Notes: generated by a model not told the origin, from the sequence alone. Positions 32,546 through 44,480 are shown, counted from the first letter of the stretch. The stretch: 64,000 nt of DNA from Acanthosepion pharaonis (GCA_903632075.3 CAHIKZ030005201.1:829501-893500); one strand, 5' to 3'. A program made the numbers and translations.

Positions 32546-32829
32546 GGTTTTCTCAACAGAAGTTAGATTTTATGAATGCAGCTCTAATTAGAAAAGAATA
32601 TAATTTTGTACGAGAGGAAATACTTCGAGGGAATTCTGATAAATATTTTAACATCTATAAACACACGTCAAACATACTTTATTATATTATAAAATTTTAT
32701 AAAACCCATACTTAAAGAATCTAGGATATGTCGACCTGCTACCACAACCGGTAAAACTTCTTTCTTTCACCCTCACACAAAATGTCCCCAGCTCAACCAA
32801 AACATGGATAAAAATGCCTGCTAGACACT

Positions 32830-32831
32830 CG

Positions 32832-32915
<84 letters not shown>
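32830..32915. repeat. (CA)n microsatellite
   Basis: Long CA run with a CTCG interruption at its start. Confidence 0.95.
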
Positions 32916-32916
<1 letters not shown>

Positions 32917-33061
32917 GCGAAGAATAATCATCCGAATCTCGCATAGACAAACTAGAATTATGATACGCCTACACACAGGAATTATACACAAAAACGCTGC
33001 TTGACAATGACTGATGGCACGTGGGTTTTCTTAACCAATGAAAAACAAACATCTGTCAATA

Positions 33062-33185
33062 TTTCTGAGATGAGGTATTGTAATTATTTACACTATGACA
33101 TTGTTTGGACTATTCTCCTCATCTTTGTTGCCGTTTCGGTAGTTGTACGCTTCAACTTTCTTCAGGTTATTGGAATTTCGAACCG
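33062..33185 (-). repeat. Interspersed repeat (copy 2, minus)
   Basis: Minus strand: ACCTGAAGAAAGTTGAAGCG, TACAACTACCGAAACGGC, AACAAAGATGAGGAGAATAG, TCCAAACAATG. Same family as 24,478 and 33,358. Confidence 0.65.
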
Positions 33186-33279
33186 AACCCTTTATTTCGT
33201 CCACCGGGGTACTTTAATACTTCCTCCGGATGTTTCAGTTATCTCCCTTTAATCGAACTCTCTCTTTATGTTCACCACT

Positions 33280-33357
33280 GCAGGAATCAGGTATTGGACT
33301 CACAACTCTCTGAGTCAGGTTACTGGATTCAATCAGCGTTGTTATCCACTGGGCCAT
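33280..33357 (-). repeat. tRNA-like fragment
   Basis: Minus strand GGCCCAGTGGATAACAACGC then GAGAGTTGTGAGTCCAATAC resembles A and B boxes of a SINE head between two inverted repeat copies. Confidence 0.45.
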
Positions 33358-33440
33358 GAACGTACAACGACTGAAACGGCGTGAATATAGCGACAAAGAT
33401 GAGGACAAGAGTCCAAACAATGTAAATAATGAAAAACAAG
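33358..33440 (+). repeat. Interspersed repeat (copy 3, plus)
   Basis: TGAACGTACAACGACTGAAA, GACAAAGATGAGGACAAGAG and TCCAAACAATGTAAATAATG align with 24,500-24,570. Inverted relative to 33,062-33,185. Confidence 0.65.
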
Positions 33441-33582
33441 CAGCACAAAAATTAAAATGCCAGAATTTTCTTTTACTTCTCCGAATCTTATTCCCTGATG
33501 AAACTTTAATAAAAGAAAAAAGCCTATATATATATATAAGTAATTCATCGAGCCTAGAAGAATCCTCAACAGAATGCAGAAA

Positions 33583-33629
33583 GCACAGGACGGCCGTTTC
33601 GTCTTATATTTGGGACTCATCAGCAGTGC
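33583..33629 (-). ncRNA. Hammerhead ribozyme motif, second class
   Basis: Minus strand: stem I GCACTG/CTGTGC (one mismatch), box CTGATGA at 33,623-33,617, stem II GTC...GAC (GTCCCAAATATAAGAC; outer three pairs), GAAA at 33,600-33,597, CGGCCG as a minimal stem III, and GTC cleavage triplet, predicted cut between 33,589 and 33,588. This is the compact short-stem-III form known from small animal retrozyme/SINE-like repeats. It is not next to a PLE ORF. Stem II is weakened. Confidence 0.75.
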
Positions 33630-33803
33630 GCATCCACTACCGAAAATTGAAACCCGGACAGTTACATTGACAGGCAAACGTCATACCAACAGTACTAACA
33701 GGCCTCGGTGACGAAGAGGTGGCGCACTAGACTTGATATTGCGCCGCTCATTCACAAATTCCGTGGTGGAACTCATCCAAGTTCCTTTACCCATAGGACT
33801 GTG

Positions 33804-33805
<2 letters not shown>

Positions 33806-33866
<61 letters not shown>
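33806..33866. repeat. (TA)n microsatellite
   Basis: About 30 TA units. Confidence 0.95.
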
Positions 33867-33867
<1 letters not shown>

Positions 33868-33934
33868 CTCTCCCATCGATTTCGGCGAATAAGAGTCAAA
33901 CAACTCAGTTCCTTGAAACTGACAGCCAGACTCC

Positions 33935-34230
33935 TGCACAAATCAGTTGACTACAGTGGAGACGATTTGTGCAGAACCAACACTTTTTGGAAGAGCCGAA
34001 TACAGAGAACTGGTGTACAATGTCCCCTATGCAAGTTTGAATTCAGAATTATTCTTCTCCTTGACCGGTTACCAACCCAGGCTAAAGAACTCAGTCTGTC
34101 ATACTATTTACCCATAACTGGGGGTGGGGAGAAGAGCCTTTCCCAAGTACTTAAGTGAATGTTCGACTGTGATTCGAACTCGGCTCTCTAATTCCTTAAT
34201 CCGAGCCTCTATCCATTACGCCACCGGAAC
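33935..34230 (-). mobile_element. tRNA-derived SINE, type I (copy 3, minus)
   Basis: Minus strand: GTGGCGTAATGGATAGAGGC (A box), GAGCCGAGTTCGAATCACAG (B box), GTACTTGGGAAAGG, AGTTATGGGTAAATAG, TCTGAATTCAAACTTGC and CACCAGTTCTCTGTATTCGG follow the body of copies 1 and 2 in order, with moderate divergence. Confidence 0.85.
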
Positions 34231-34234
34231 AGTA

Positions 34235-35150
34235 TATTGGAAGAATTGATAAAGCTTTTCACTTGGTAAGATTTATGGAAGTGGATAGAACCAAAAACTT
34301 TTTGTACCTAGAGAGGGAAAGATAAATAGATATTAACAGAATGAGAAATTGATATATATATTTGAACAGATACGGAAAGATAGATAAACATATATATATA
34401 TAGAGAGGGAAAAGTGATGATTCTCATATTCGATATTGATGATATTGACCATTTTGCAGCCAACCGGCAAGCCTTCTTCTTCCTCTCACCCATCTTTACT
34501 AACTGTAAGCTCATCTTCAACTTTTTCTGTTATTGTGCATTAACAAACCTCGACCCCAGTTCCTCTGCTCCCTCAACATCCATCTCTCAGCCTCGAATCG
34601 CGACCATTGTCTGGGACCGTCAGTCCAAAAGGTTGTTCACTGCCACGGGTGTTTCGTCCATTCTTTCCTCGCCTCCTTACCCTTCTTCCACTTTCGCTCA
34701 GCTGCCGCTTCTCGCAACTAAGATTGACCTTTTAGTGACGGCCTCATACCGTTCGAATCAGGACTGAAGAACGCTTGTGAGCAGGCGCCTGTTTACACCA
34801 CTGACTCTCCTAGCCGCGACCTTTGTACGTTTCTTGATCTTTTGCTTTGATCTGAGAAGGACCTTTTCTTTTCACTGGACGTTCTTTTCAATCGCAAAAA
34901 TCTCAGAAGATCGAAGTCTTCTACTCAACGCTGCAGAAGCGGGTGGAGGTTGTGGACAATCTTCTCGCTGGTCGATTTGAAATTACGACAGACAGGAAAG
35001 TAGGCTTAGCCAGGGTTAATAGACTAAAGATCGATACCGTCATATGAACAGGGGAAGATGCCAGGAGAATTTTAAAAGACAAACTATAATTTAACAGCCT
35101 CCTCTAAAATTTGATATCATAATTTTCTTAAAGAGATAATAGAAAATGAC
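34235..35150. other. Unassigned spacer
   Basis: Somewhat GC-richer 34,530-34,980 with a 117-codon ORF (34,414-34,767, +) lacking recognisable domains. Low-confidence candidate only. Confidence 0.35.
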
Positions 35151-36385
35151 GTTGTCCGTACGCTTACTCTTTTTTTCTCTCTCTATTGCTTTCACTCTCT
35201 TTTCTCTTACTGTTTCTTTCTCGTTGAATACTTTTATCACCCACTCTCTCTTTTCTTCCTCTCCTACTCTTTCTATTTAGCACTTTATCTCTCTATTCTA
35301 TGTCTCTATATTATTTTTTCATCTATTATTTAACTTCTAATATCACTTTATTTCGTCTCTCTGTTTCTCTTCTATCAATGTCTCTATCTCTCTCCCTCTC
35401 TATCATTTACTCTCTCCCTATCTATTTTTTTTTCTCTCTCTCTCTTTCTCTGTCTTCTCACAGTGTTTCTAAACACAGATTTATAGCTTCTTCTCTCTTT
35501 TTCGTTCTCTCAATTTTCTGAGAAATTCTCACGTTTTTTTCTTGGTCTTTCTGTTTTCCCTCTCTCAGTGTTTATATCGCTCTTTTCTCAGTCTCTCTCT
35601 CTCTCTCTCTCACTTTACACTCAGTCTTTCAGTTTTATCAATCGTTATCATTAACACTTACTATTTCTTTTTTTCTTTTTATCTCTCCTTGAAGCCTACG
35701 GATCTTGGCAAAGACCATCCTCCTTCGAAGATTGTGTAGTGGCGCAACAGAATCACAAAAACCTGTACCAAATATGCGAAACCACATCGCTTGTGGACTT
35801 TCAACAGCAGCAACACCTAAAATGGATATCACATGTAACTCGAATAGAAAATAATGCTATCACGAAGATACTGACGTTCCACAGGCCTTTAAATAAAAGT
35901 GTAGGAAGGAAACCCACCCATCAATACTGGAAAGAGCGATAACAGTTACTGGACTTGAGTAACATATGCCTGAAAATTTTTTTTAAGAAAAAATTTCATA
36001 AACTTCTACCGACAACAGTAATGGCTGTTCGGTTAATGAATGCCAAATGTTTCTTTATAGGGAAACGGTTAATATCACTATTACCATTATTATTCGGTAT
36101 TTCCATCGCTTTTTCTCCTTTTTCCCGCCCCTTCAATCTTTTTAACTTTTGGTTTTTCTCTCTATTTGACATTCTCTCTTTTTGATTTTCTCTCTTTTTG
36201 TCCCCAACGCCTCTCTTTCTTTTCTCTCTCTAAATTTCTCTACATTCTGTTAATGTTTCTATTTTATGACTTCTGTTCTCGTCCTGTTTTTCATTTCTTA
36301 GCTTTCTCTCGGCTTTCACTATGTATTTCTTTCTGTCTCTCATTGTTTCTCCCTCTTTTTCTCCCTCTTTTTCTCATTATCTGAA
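35150..36385. repeat. Polypyrimidine (TCTC)-rich tract
   Basis: Imperfect CT/TTTCT-rich DNA on the plus strand, interrupted at ~35,690-36,090 by a LINE fragment. Explains the Ser/Leu/Phe ORFs. Confidence 0.85.
35739..35960 (+). pseudogene. LINE C-terminal fragment
   Basis: An open frame encodes LKWISHVTRIENNAITKILT followed by FHRPLNKSVGRKPTHQYWKE, the post-RT segment of a LINE ORF2 (pattern '.W..HV.R..N.A..K.L.F......GRK'). Embedded in polypyrimidine DNA. Confidence 0.65.
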
Positions 36386-36555
36386 ACATAAGCTACAACT
36401 AAATCGTATTAATATTGATATGATATATAAAAGAATAATTATTATTTAGGAGATTGATTTCTTTTTTACGGCTTTTGACGGGTATTTAAGGCCCCAAAAT
36501 ATTTTTAGATTGGACATTCTTTTGAACATAATAATACTTTTCTGATACAAGTCTT

Positions 36556-36711
36556 ATTAATTAACCCATAGCTTATGGGGAGATTAGAAGAGGGCGGATT
36601 CTTTCCTTTCCCAAGGGTATTTTCGCGTAAATGAATATACAAACCCGACTAGAATTAGAATTCGGTGCTCTGATTTCCAATTATAAGCCGTTACCATTAC
36701 ACTACCCGCAC
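36556..36711 (-). mobile_element. SINE type I head (copy 4, minus, decayed)
   Basis: Minus strand GTGCGGGTAGTGTAATGGTA (A box), CACCGAATTCTAATTCTAG (decayed B box), AATACCCTTGGGAAAGGA, CCATAAGCTATGGG. Truncated after the body start. Confidence 0.7.
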
Positions 36712-36939
36712 ATCCAAAATTACAACACCTGCTATTCCTAAGCGGTCAATCATCCAGGTACAGACCAGGATCCACGTCGCTTAACTTCGGTGATCGTACG
36801 AGAACCGATGTTGCAACGTGATATGACCGTAATGCAATTATATAATAGTCATAATTAGTCTTTCGTTATACATATGAAATAAGTGTCGGGGTAAAGGTAT
36901 GTAAAATGCATTTCATACATCTTAATAATATTAACAATA

Positions 36940-36951
36940 ATAATAATAAGT

Positions 36952-36990
<39 letters not shown>

Positions 36991-37021
36991 GTTTCATAAT
37001 AATAAATAATAATAATAATAG
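36940..37021. repeat. (TAA)n microsatellite
   Basis: TAA tracts, interrupted, at the 5' border of a LINE fragment. Confidence 0.9.
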
Positions 37022-38330
37022 TGTCATTCCAAACTCTTTGCCAAAGACGACAATGAGTTGAAAGGCTTCCTCAATATTGTAAAATACTTCAGTGACGACA
37101 TAGGTATGGACTTCAGATTAGATAAATGTGCAAAAGTAACATTCAAGAAAGGTAGAATTACAGAAACACCCTTAATAGATTTAGATTTTGTCACAAAGAT
37201 TAGGGAACTGGAGCATGATGAAGTTTATAAGTACCTAGGAATTAGCGAAGGAGATGGCATACAACACCCCCAAATGAAGTAAAAAATAAGAAAAGAGTAC
37301 TACAGGCGTGTACGTCTGGTACTAAATACTGAGCTGAACTCAAAAAACAGGATATCAGCCATAAACACATTGGCTGTCCCTGTGGTGCAATACAGCTTTA
37401 ATGTCCTTAACTGGACCATAGCTGAAATTAAGCGAATGGATGCCAAAACGAGAAAGCTACTCACTTGCTATCGCATGCATCATCCCAAAGCTGATGTCGA
37501 CCGTTTGTATGTGCCCAGATCCGAAGGAGGCAGAGGATTAGTTCAACTAGAACTGTCCTACAAAACTACAACAATTGGCCTCCAAAGATATTTGGAAACT
37601 ACAGAAGTAGTAAGCGTCTCTACTCCGTAATGAAGGAAGCCAACAAATTCAAAATGGAGTTCCAAATGGGCGTAGAGATGCAACTACAGCACAATACACC
37701 GGCTGAAACTGCAAAATACCTAAAAAAGATAGCTAAGAATGCAACCGACCAGTTACAGAAGCGATGGCAAGATAAACCGCTTCATGGCCAATACTCTGCC
37801 CGTACCAAACAAGCTGACGTAGACAAAACCCGTACCCATCAGTGGCTACGTAGTGTAGGGTTGAAAGCGGAAACTGTGGGTTTTATCCTTGCTGCGCAGG
37901 ACCAATGCTTGCTAACTAGGAATTATCAAGCCCATATACTAAAATATTGTGTCAGCCCAAAATGCAGATTCTGTGATAAATATCCAGAAACGATTGATCA
38001 TCTTGTATCAGGTTGTACGGTGTTGGCACCCACTGAATATAAAACCCGACATGACAGAGTGGGCCAATATCTGCACTGGAAAATCTGCAACTTCTACGGG
38101 AAGAAAACTGAAAGAAACTGGTATGAACACCACCCAGACCCGGTTACGGAGATGGGACCTGTTACAATTCTATGGGATTATACAATACACACTGACAGAA
38201 CAATCAAGGCCAACCGGCCAGATATTGTTATTAAAGACCACAAACAAAAAAACGGTGCCTCCTTATTGATATGGCAGTCCCTGCTGACTGCAATGTATCT
38301 TTGAAGATATTCAAAAGTTGTCAAAGTACA
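37022..38330 (+). pseudogene. LINE ORF2 C-terminal region
   Basis: Starts SKLFAKDDNELKGFLNIVK, then MDFRLDKCAKVTFKKGRI (palm end), VYKYLGISEGDGIQHPQMK and an in-frame TAA (37,280). The same frame resumes as EYYRRVRLVL and on through MAVPVVQYSFN..RMDAKTRKLL. A frameshift at ~37,610 leads to an open 224-codon frame (37,630-38,304) with a CRFCDKYPETIDHLVSGC zinc-knuckle-like motif (C-x2-C-x8-H-x4-C) and LHWKICNFYGKK. A last frameshift near 38,265 precedes KYKDLEIEIAKMW. Lesions: about one stop and two or three frameshifts. Confidence 0.85.
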
Positions 38331-38652
38331 AGGACCTTGAAATAGAAATCGCGAAAATGTGGCATATGGGGAACATCAACAATCCCTGTTGTAGTTGGAG
38401 TCCTAGGACTGGTTGGAAAAGATTCCAGTAGACTAATTGAAGGGATTCCTGGAAGTCCATGCCTCAAGGAGAGATACAAAAATTGTTCTGACAAGTACAG
38501 CCCACACCTTACGAAGGGCTTTATCTATGTAATTTAAATTTTTTTTTTTTGTCAGTGGAAATTGTCATGACGCCATTTCTAACCTTAGCGGGACGCGGAA
38601 AGAAATGTGTAAACGCCAGAAATCAAAGAAAATGATAATAATAATAATAATA
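37022..38652 (+). mobile_element. LINE 3' half (family with (TAA)n tail)
   Basis: RT thumb to ORF end, 3' UTR, then (TAA)n at 38,633-38,652. 5'-truncated. The ORF keeps long open stretches, so this is among the younger LINE copies here. Relatives: 58,752-59,262, 60,385-60,570 and 46,985-47,130. Confidence 0.82.
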
Positions 38653-38654
38653 GT

Positions 38655-39540
38655 GTCAGACTTATTATTGTATCGATGACGTCGTTACGAAAAGTCAATT
38701 GTGGAATTATCTTTATTTTCAAATTGCATATAAATATATATGTAGGTCTGGATTAAATTTAATGTCAATCATGAACCTTTGTTCTAAGAAGAGTCGATGT
38801 GTGGTGATCCCAGTATCTACTGGGTTCACCTTAAGTGTTTCCAAAGTAGGCTTTTTCTTTGTTTACACATCAGAACCTCAAAAGGCCCTGGTACATCAAA
38901 GGTTGACCTGGAATGTAAATTCCTAGCCCTCTAGGTGCGAAATTAGGACTCAAAAGAGGTTCGTAGCTGCCCTCGACATATAAAGAAGAAGTCGACCAGT
39001 TGAACATAGGCTGCGCACGCATGAGACAACCCGATAAGCATTCAACTTGAGTGGGAAACACAATAGACTGTCAATACGCCACGAGTGTAAGATCAACGTG
39101 CGAAGAAAATCCCCCAAACCACATAATCTCACGCTAACATTAATTGACGAAATCCAAAAGTAAATGAAAAAAAAGCTTACGTATGGAAGATTCTGTTTTA
39201 TATTCTTATTTGTCATTACAGCAGTAACCTTACCATATACATTTATTAAGAGTTTTTTTTAATTATTTTACAGGAATATTTTAAATAGTGCGGATTTTAT
39301 AAGAACAAAAATGATCTTGCAAAACCCAACAGTCGCTATATCAAATTTTAGCGAATATAGACTGTCTGTGGCTCAAATCCGAAAGAATTAAAGAAAAAAG
39401 TTTGCTATGATTGTGTATTTGTCTGTTGTTTTCAGTGATGCAAAGTGTGGCTTGTTATGACGTTCTCGTCTGCTAGTTGAGGTAATGTTACTGTTATTAA
39501 CGGCCTTATGCATGCCGGGATATTGGAGCAGAAAGATCAA
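38655..39540. other. Unassigned spacer
   Basis: No domain or element recognised; short ORFs only. Confidence 0.4.
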
Positions 39541-39974
39541 TAAAGAAAGAAAAAAAGAAGTTAAAGTGGAGAATAAGATCTATTTAGATTGTCTCCAAGA
39601 TCAAAAGACACGCGACAAAAGAGTACAAAAGAGAAAATATATGCCCAAATTAAGAGGATAATGGTGAGGTGGGAGGTTAGCGGAAGAAGAAGAAAAAAAT
39701 ACTTTGGAAGCGTATATAAGAAGAGAATGAAGGAAAATGAAAGCAGAAATAGAAATAGAATTAAAGACAAAAAGAACGGAAAAGAGAACGAAGGAAAGAA
39801 AGAAGCATAAGAATGAGATATTTTGTGATAAGAAGGAAAAGATAATGAAATATAGAAGGGAAAAGATGAAGACCAAAAGTAAAATGAGACAAACAGGAAG
39901 ATATATAATTTGGAAGGAGAGGAAGAAAATAAAATGAAGCACAGAAGAAGAAGAAAAAGAAGAAGAAACTAAGA

Positions 39975-40017
<43 letters not shown>

Positions 40018-40132
40018 AAGAAGAAAAAGGGATGATAATAGAAATAAAAAGTAGAAGAAAAAGAAGAATAAAGAGAAGAAGAAGAAGAATTAGAAGAAGA
40101 AACAAAAGGAATAATAATAATAATAATAATAA

Positions 40133-40163
<31 letters not shown>

Positions 40164-40561
40164 GAGGAGGAGGAGGAGGATTTGGAAGAGGAGGAGAAGA
40201 AATGGCCCGCATTAAGCAAAAGAAAGGACATGAAAATATGAAAGTGGAGAGAAGAAATAAATCAAAAACAAGATGGCGGAAAAAATGTTGATGAAGACGA
40301 AGCAAAGATAAAGAAACGAACGGAATAAGGAAAAAGACGCAAAAAAAAAAGGTTCAGTAATGAAACAAAGGAAAATGAATAAGAAAAGCGAGGAAAGAAA
40401 CGAGATAAAACAAATCAAGCGGAAGATGATGAGAAGAATATAAGAAGATGAAAGAGAAGGAGAAAATTCAAAACAAGGATAAGAATGAAGTAAAAGCGTA
40501 AAGATGAATTTGGAAAAAAGAAAAGATTGATGTGAGAAACAAAGAGATAATAATAATAAAC

Positions 40562-40613
<52 letters not shown>

Positions 40614-40900
40614 AAAAAGATAGAGAGAATAAGAGCAGAAGAGAGAGTGCTATGTAGAGAGAATGATCAGTTACGGACGGAGAGAGAGCAAGAGAGGGAA
40701 GTAAAGAGATTGTAATCTGTAGCGAGAATGATCAGATATGAACACAGAGAGAGAAAGAGTTAGAGTGCTATCTGTAGAGAGGTTTGATCAGATACGGATA
40801 GAGAGAGAGGAGAGAGAATGATATCAGTAGAGAGAATAATCAGATACTGACAGAGAGAGAAGGAAAGAGTGTGCTATCTTTAGAGGGAAGAATCATATAC

Positions 40901-40946
<46 letters not shown>

Positions 40947-41019
40947 GTAGAGAGAATAATCAGATACGGACAGAAAGAAAAGGAGAGAGAAAGGGAGGAG
41001 AGAAAGAAGGAAAGAGACA

Positions 41020-41107
<88 letters not shown>

Positions 41108-41256
41108 AAAAGAATGTGCTACATGAAGAAAGAATAACCAAATACGAGCAGAGATAGAGAGAAGGAAAGAGAGTACTAACTGTAAAGAGAATAGTCGGAT
41201 ACTGACAGAGAGAAAAGGATAGAAAGTGCTATCTATAGAGAAAATTATCAGATACG

Positions 41257-41308
<52 letters not shown>

Positions 41309-41320
41309 ATGGAAGAGAGA
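39540..41320 (+). repeat. Polypurine tract with AGA, TAA, AAAG and GA microsatellites
   Basis: About 1.8 kb strongly purine-biased on the plus strand. Includes AGA/TAA clusters (39,945-40,190), (AAAG)n 40,563-40,616, (GA)n 40,904-40,940, (TA)n 41,022-41,085, and (GA)n 41,259-41,307. Long Lys/Arg/Glu or Phe/Leu/Ser ORFs are by-products. Confidence 0.9.
40640..41270 (+). repeat. Degenerate ~65-bp purine minisatellite
   Basis: A unit like GCTATCTGTAGAGAGAATAA, TCAGATACGGACAGAGAGAG recurs about nine times (near 40,650, 40,716, 40,770, 40,828, 40,876, 40,940, 41,118, 41,174 and 41,228) with point changes and GA-length variation. Confidence 0.8.
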
Positions 41321-43290
41321 GGCAATAGAAAGAGACAACAAAGAAGGTGAAAATGAAAACGAAGAAAAGAAGTAAAAGAATAAGATAAGGACAAAACAAA
41401 ATATGGGACAGGAAGAAAAGCAAACGCAAACGATGAGGAAATCAAAGACAATTGGTGGCGAAGGAATGATGGTGGAGGTGGGGCACAAAGGTTCGAAAAA
41501 CTAATGACAGAGATTAATAGAAAAAAGCGATTGAAAGCTACACTTTCGTGCTAAAATTTCCCGCTGTTTTTTCCCCCGTTACGACTCACGATTTTTCATC
41601 CATTTTTTTGTTGTCTTTTTCTAAGCGAAATAGGTGATAAGAGAAAAACTTACTATTGCCCTTTGCATCCAAGAATTAAAAAAAAAAGAGATAACAAGAG
41701 AAATAAAACACGGAAATTAACAAAACGAAAAAAAAAACAAAAACGGAAAGAAAACCAAAATAAAAACAAAAATCCAAGAAATGACTTTTTATAGTTTGTT
41801 CTTTATATATTTAGATTGAGTTTTCTTTTGTGTCTTTTTCGTTTCGTTTCGTTTTTTTTTTTTTTTTTTGGCTTTTGCAGACATGAATGACGGCTCAGAT
41901 TTCTTTGAGTTCTTTCCCAAAAACTCTAGAGAAGTTTAATATGCTGATATGAGAGCTTTGTATTTAAAGAATTTGATTAGAAGCCATCCGATGTAAAAGT
42001 CAACTCTACTTTGGCTCACATGGAATCAGAAAAAAATGCTTAGGTCGAAAAATGATTAAAAGAAGAATTTATTTCTCATTTAGATTCTTGTTGCTTACGC
42101 GCAACATTAGAAATGCAGCTGAAGAAATAACTTATCTTTCATTTTCCTGTTTTTCTGTTTTCTAATAATTCTTTTGTAGTGTTTCGACCGATAAACTCTT
42201 TGTTCTTGCCCATATATATGTCGCATATTATTGGCTATATATATGTCTCATGAAGTAAACTTCAATTCAGACTTCTTTTTTTTAAACTTTCAGTCGGCTT
42301 ATGCTCATGTTGATCGTATCAAATATTTTTCTTGGAAAACGTCACAGAAAAGTCACAATTTTGGCTAAGAAAAAAGTAACAGAAAATTTACCATAAACAA
42401 AGCAATAATAAAGGTCATAGTTGTTTGCATACATTTTGGGCGCAAACTTTAAAAACAACTGATAGAGCCTTAAATTATTTGTCACTAATTCCAAGTATTG
42501 TTTACAGTTGAGAATTCCATTGTTAGCTTTTTTATTTAAAAAAAAAGAAGACGTAGAAAAAATGATAACATTATCCTGTTTCTTTTTTTCCAGTGACTTT
42601 TTTTTCTACAATTTTTTTTTTTTCCTGAATTCACTTTTTTTTCGCCGACCAGTCTTCTTGGAAGGGATATGAACTCGATACACTTTCTTTAGACTAATCT
42701 ATTTTACTTTATAAAAGCATAATGCCCAGTCACCAAGCCAGTGGACTGCAAAACTAATTCGCTCAGAAACCGAACTCGTAACTCCGGGGAACATTAATAA
42801 CTAAACAAAAGGAACCAATATCTTTATTCATCAGAGGAATTTCAAAGTTTACACCAGATATTTTTTCCATAATTCGAAGGAATGATCATAAATATTTCTG
42901 TTAAAAAATGGTCGTATTCGACATACATCTAAGGAAGACCGGAAGAAATCGTTGTAGTAAAAACAACAAAGAGGAGGATGCTATATCGAAGGTTCATTGA
43001 ATATGAATTATTATTTATTGACTAACTTGTGTCAAGGGACCACCGTACTGTGTATAGAAATGAATGTGTAACATTATTGACGAATTTATAAAAGATATTT
43101 TGAAGCGAAAGTGATTTCTTTTCAGGTTTTATTTAAATTTACTTCATTTTTTAGATGTTAGTATAAGTTATTTTGAAGTTAGAATCATTTTAGTTCGATC
43201 AATTACGAAGAAATTGCGTGTTTGACTTATTAAAGTAAATATAGAATTATATTCAAATAAAACAATAAAGAAATAACAATATAAACTGAA
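41321..43290. other. Unassigned AT-rich spacer
   Basis: Homopolymer A and T runs; no gene or recognisable transposon. Confidence 0.4.
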
Positions 43291-43296
43291 TTTTAG

Positions 43297-43378
43297 CAGT
43301 GATTCGCAACCGCCGTGCCACGGCACGCTAGGGTGCCTCGCGAGCCTCTTAAATGTGCCGCGAAATACTGTCACGGCA

Positions 43379-43409
<31 letters not shown>

Positions 43410-43939
43410 AATTAGTAATGTTAATATTGGACGAAGAAATGAAGAGGAAGAACTGGCCACCATTTCTAATGATCGAGGGCTCAAAATAAAATATTCGACG
43501 GTACCTATTGATACATTTTGGATTTCAATTCAAAACGAATATCCTACATTAGCTAAAAAGACTTTATCATTTATATTGAAATTTTCTATTTCTTATTTAT
43601 ACTTCTCAACCGTAAATAACATCAAAAATAAGAAGCGAGAAAGACTACGCTTAACTGTTGAAGAAATGGGGGTCTGCTTATCAGACATTCTACCAAACAT
43701 TGAAGAAATGGCTAAAAAGCATGAGGCAAAGGTTTCACACTAAATAAGCTGCACAAATAGTTCAATAAAAACATTAAAATAAAGTAAGTTCATATTTGTA
43801 TTTTCTTTTTAAATCTCTGGTTTTATTTCATAACATTCAAATGTATACCCTTTAAAAGTTTTGCTAAGTGGGCCGTGATATTTTCATTTACTTCTAAGTG
43901 TGTCATTACTTAAAAACAAAAAACGTTTGAGAAACATCG
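43297..43939 (+). mobile_element. hAT transposon remnant
   Basis: Left end CAGTGATTCGCAACCGCC and right end (reverse complement) CGATGTTTCTCAAACG resemble hAT terminal inverted repeats (CAGTGGTTCTCAACC type). Between them is the C-terminal piece of a hAT transposase. No clear 8-bp duplication, so the borders are approximate. Internal deletion removed the catalytic core. Confidence 0.68.
43420..43743 (+). pseudogene. hAT transposase C-terminal dimerisation region
   Basis: Open to a natural stop: DTFWISIQNEYPTLAKKTLS, FILKFSISYLYFSTVNNIK, KRERLRLTVEEMGVCLSDIL and KKHEAKVSH. This matches the 'FW..i..eyP.Ls..al..Ll.f..sylce..FS.l..iK.k.R.rL' tail of hAT transposases and their ZBED/SCAND3-like relatives. 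No BED zinc finger or catalytic domain remains. The upstream Cys/Val codons come from a (GT)n at 43,379-43,401. Confidence 0.78.
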
Positions 43940-44474
43940 CTATATTATTCTTGAATCGAAAAATTTGTTACATTTAACTTTTTTACGTTAAATCAAAATG
44001 AACTGTTTTAATATTTCAATACTTCCAGCTCATAAGTTGCCAAGATAATTGTTTAAACACACGAGTCTCTTCAAACTGCTTCACATTTCTTTCTAAATTT
44101 CATAGAATTTTCCTCGGAATTACATATATTTTCTCTCTATATTCCGAGGATCCGCCCCACCTGTATTACCTAGGATAGTTTTTTTTACAAATTGTTTGGA
44201 TTTATCTTTTATTCCTTTCCAGTTGTATTGTGGTTCACCACGAATGACCAGGATCAAAAGGCAACAAGTAAAATGCACGACAAAAGACTTTTCAATAATT
44301 GTAATCTAAAAAGAAAATGCTTATAATCTAAAGATTACTGGAGGCATTTTCAAAATCCTATTTTGCAGAAAGAGGTTTTAGTAAAGTTTTTCGTATGGTT
44401 GATTTCTCTCTTCAACATACAAAAATATCGTCAGGCATCATCACTTAACTCATCCTTATCAATAAGTCTCTTCC

Positions 44475-44480
<6 letters not shown>
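43940..44480. other. Unassigned spacer
   Basis: AT-rich; nothing recognised. Confidence 0.4.

Noticed and set aside
34414..34767. 117-codon ORF in a slightly GC-richer region
   Set aside because: No domain; starts amid AT repeats; overlapping ORFs in another frame. Left as spacer.
39540..41490. Lys/Arg-rich and Phe/Leu-rich ORFs in the polypurine tract
   Set aside because: Translated GA/AGA repeats on one or the other strand; no complexity.
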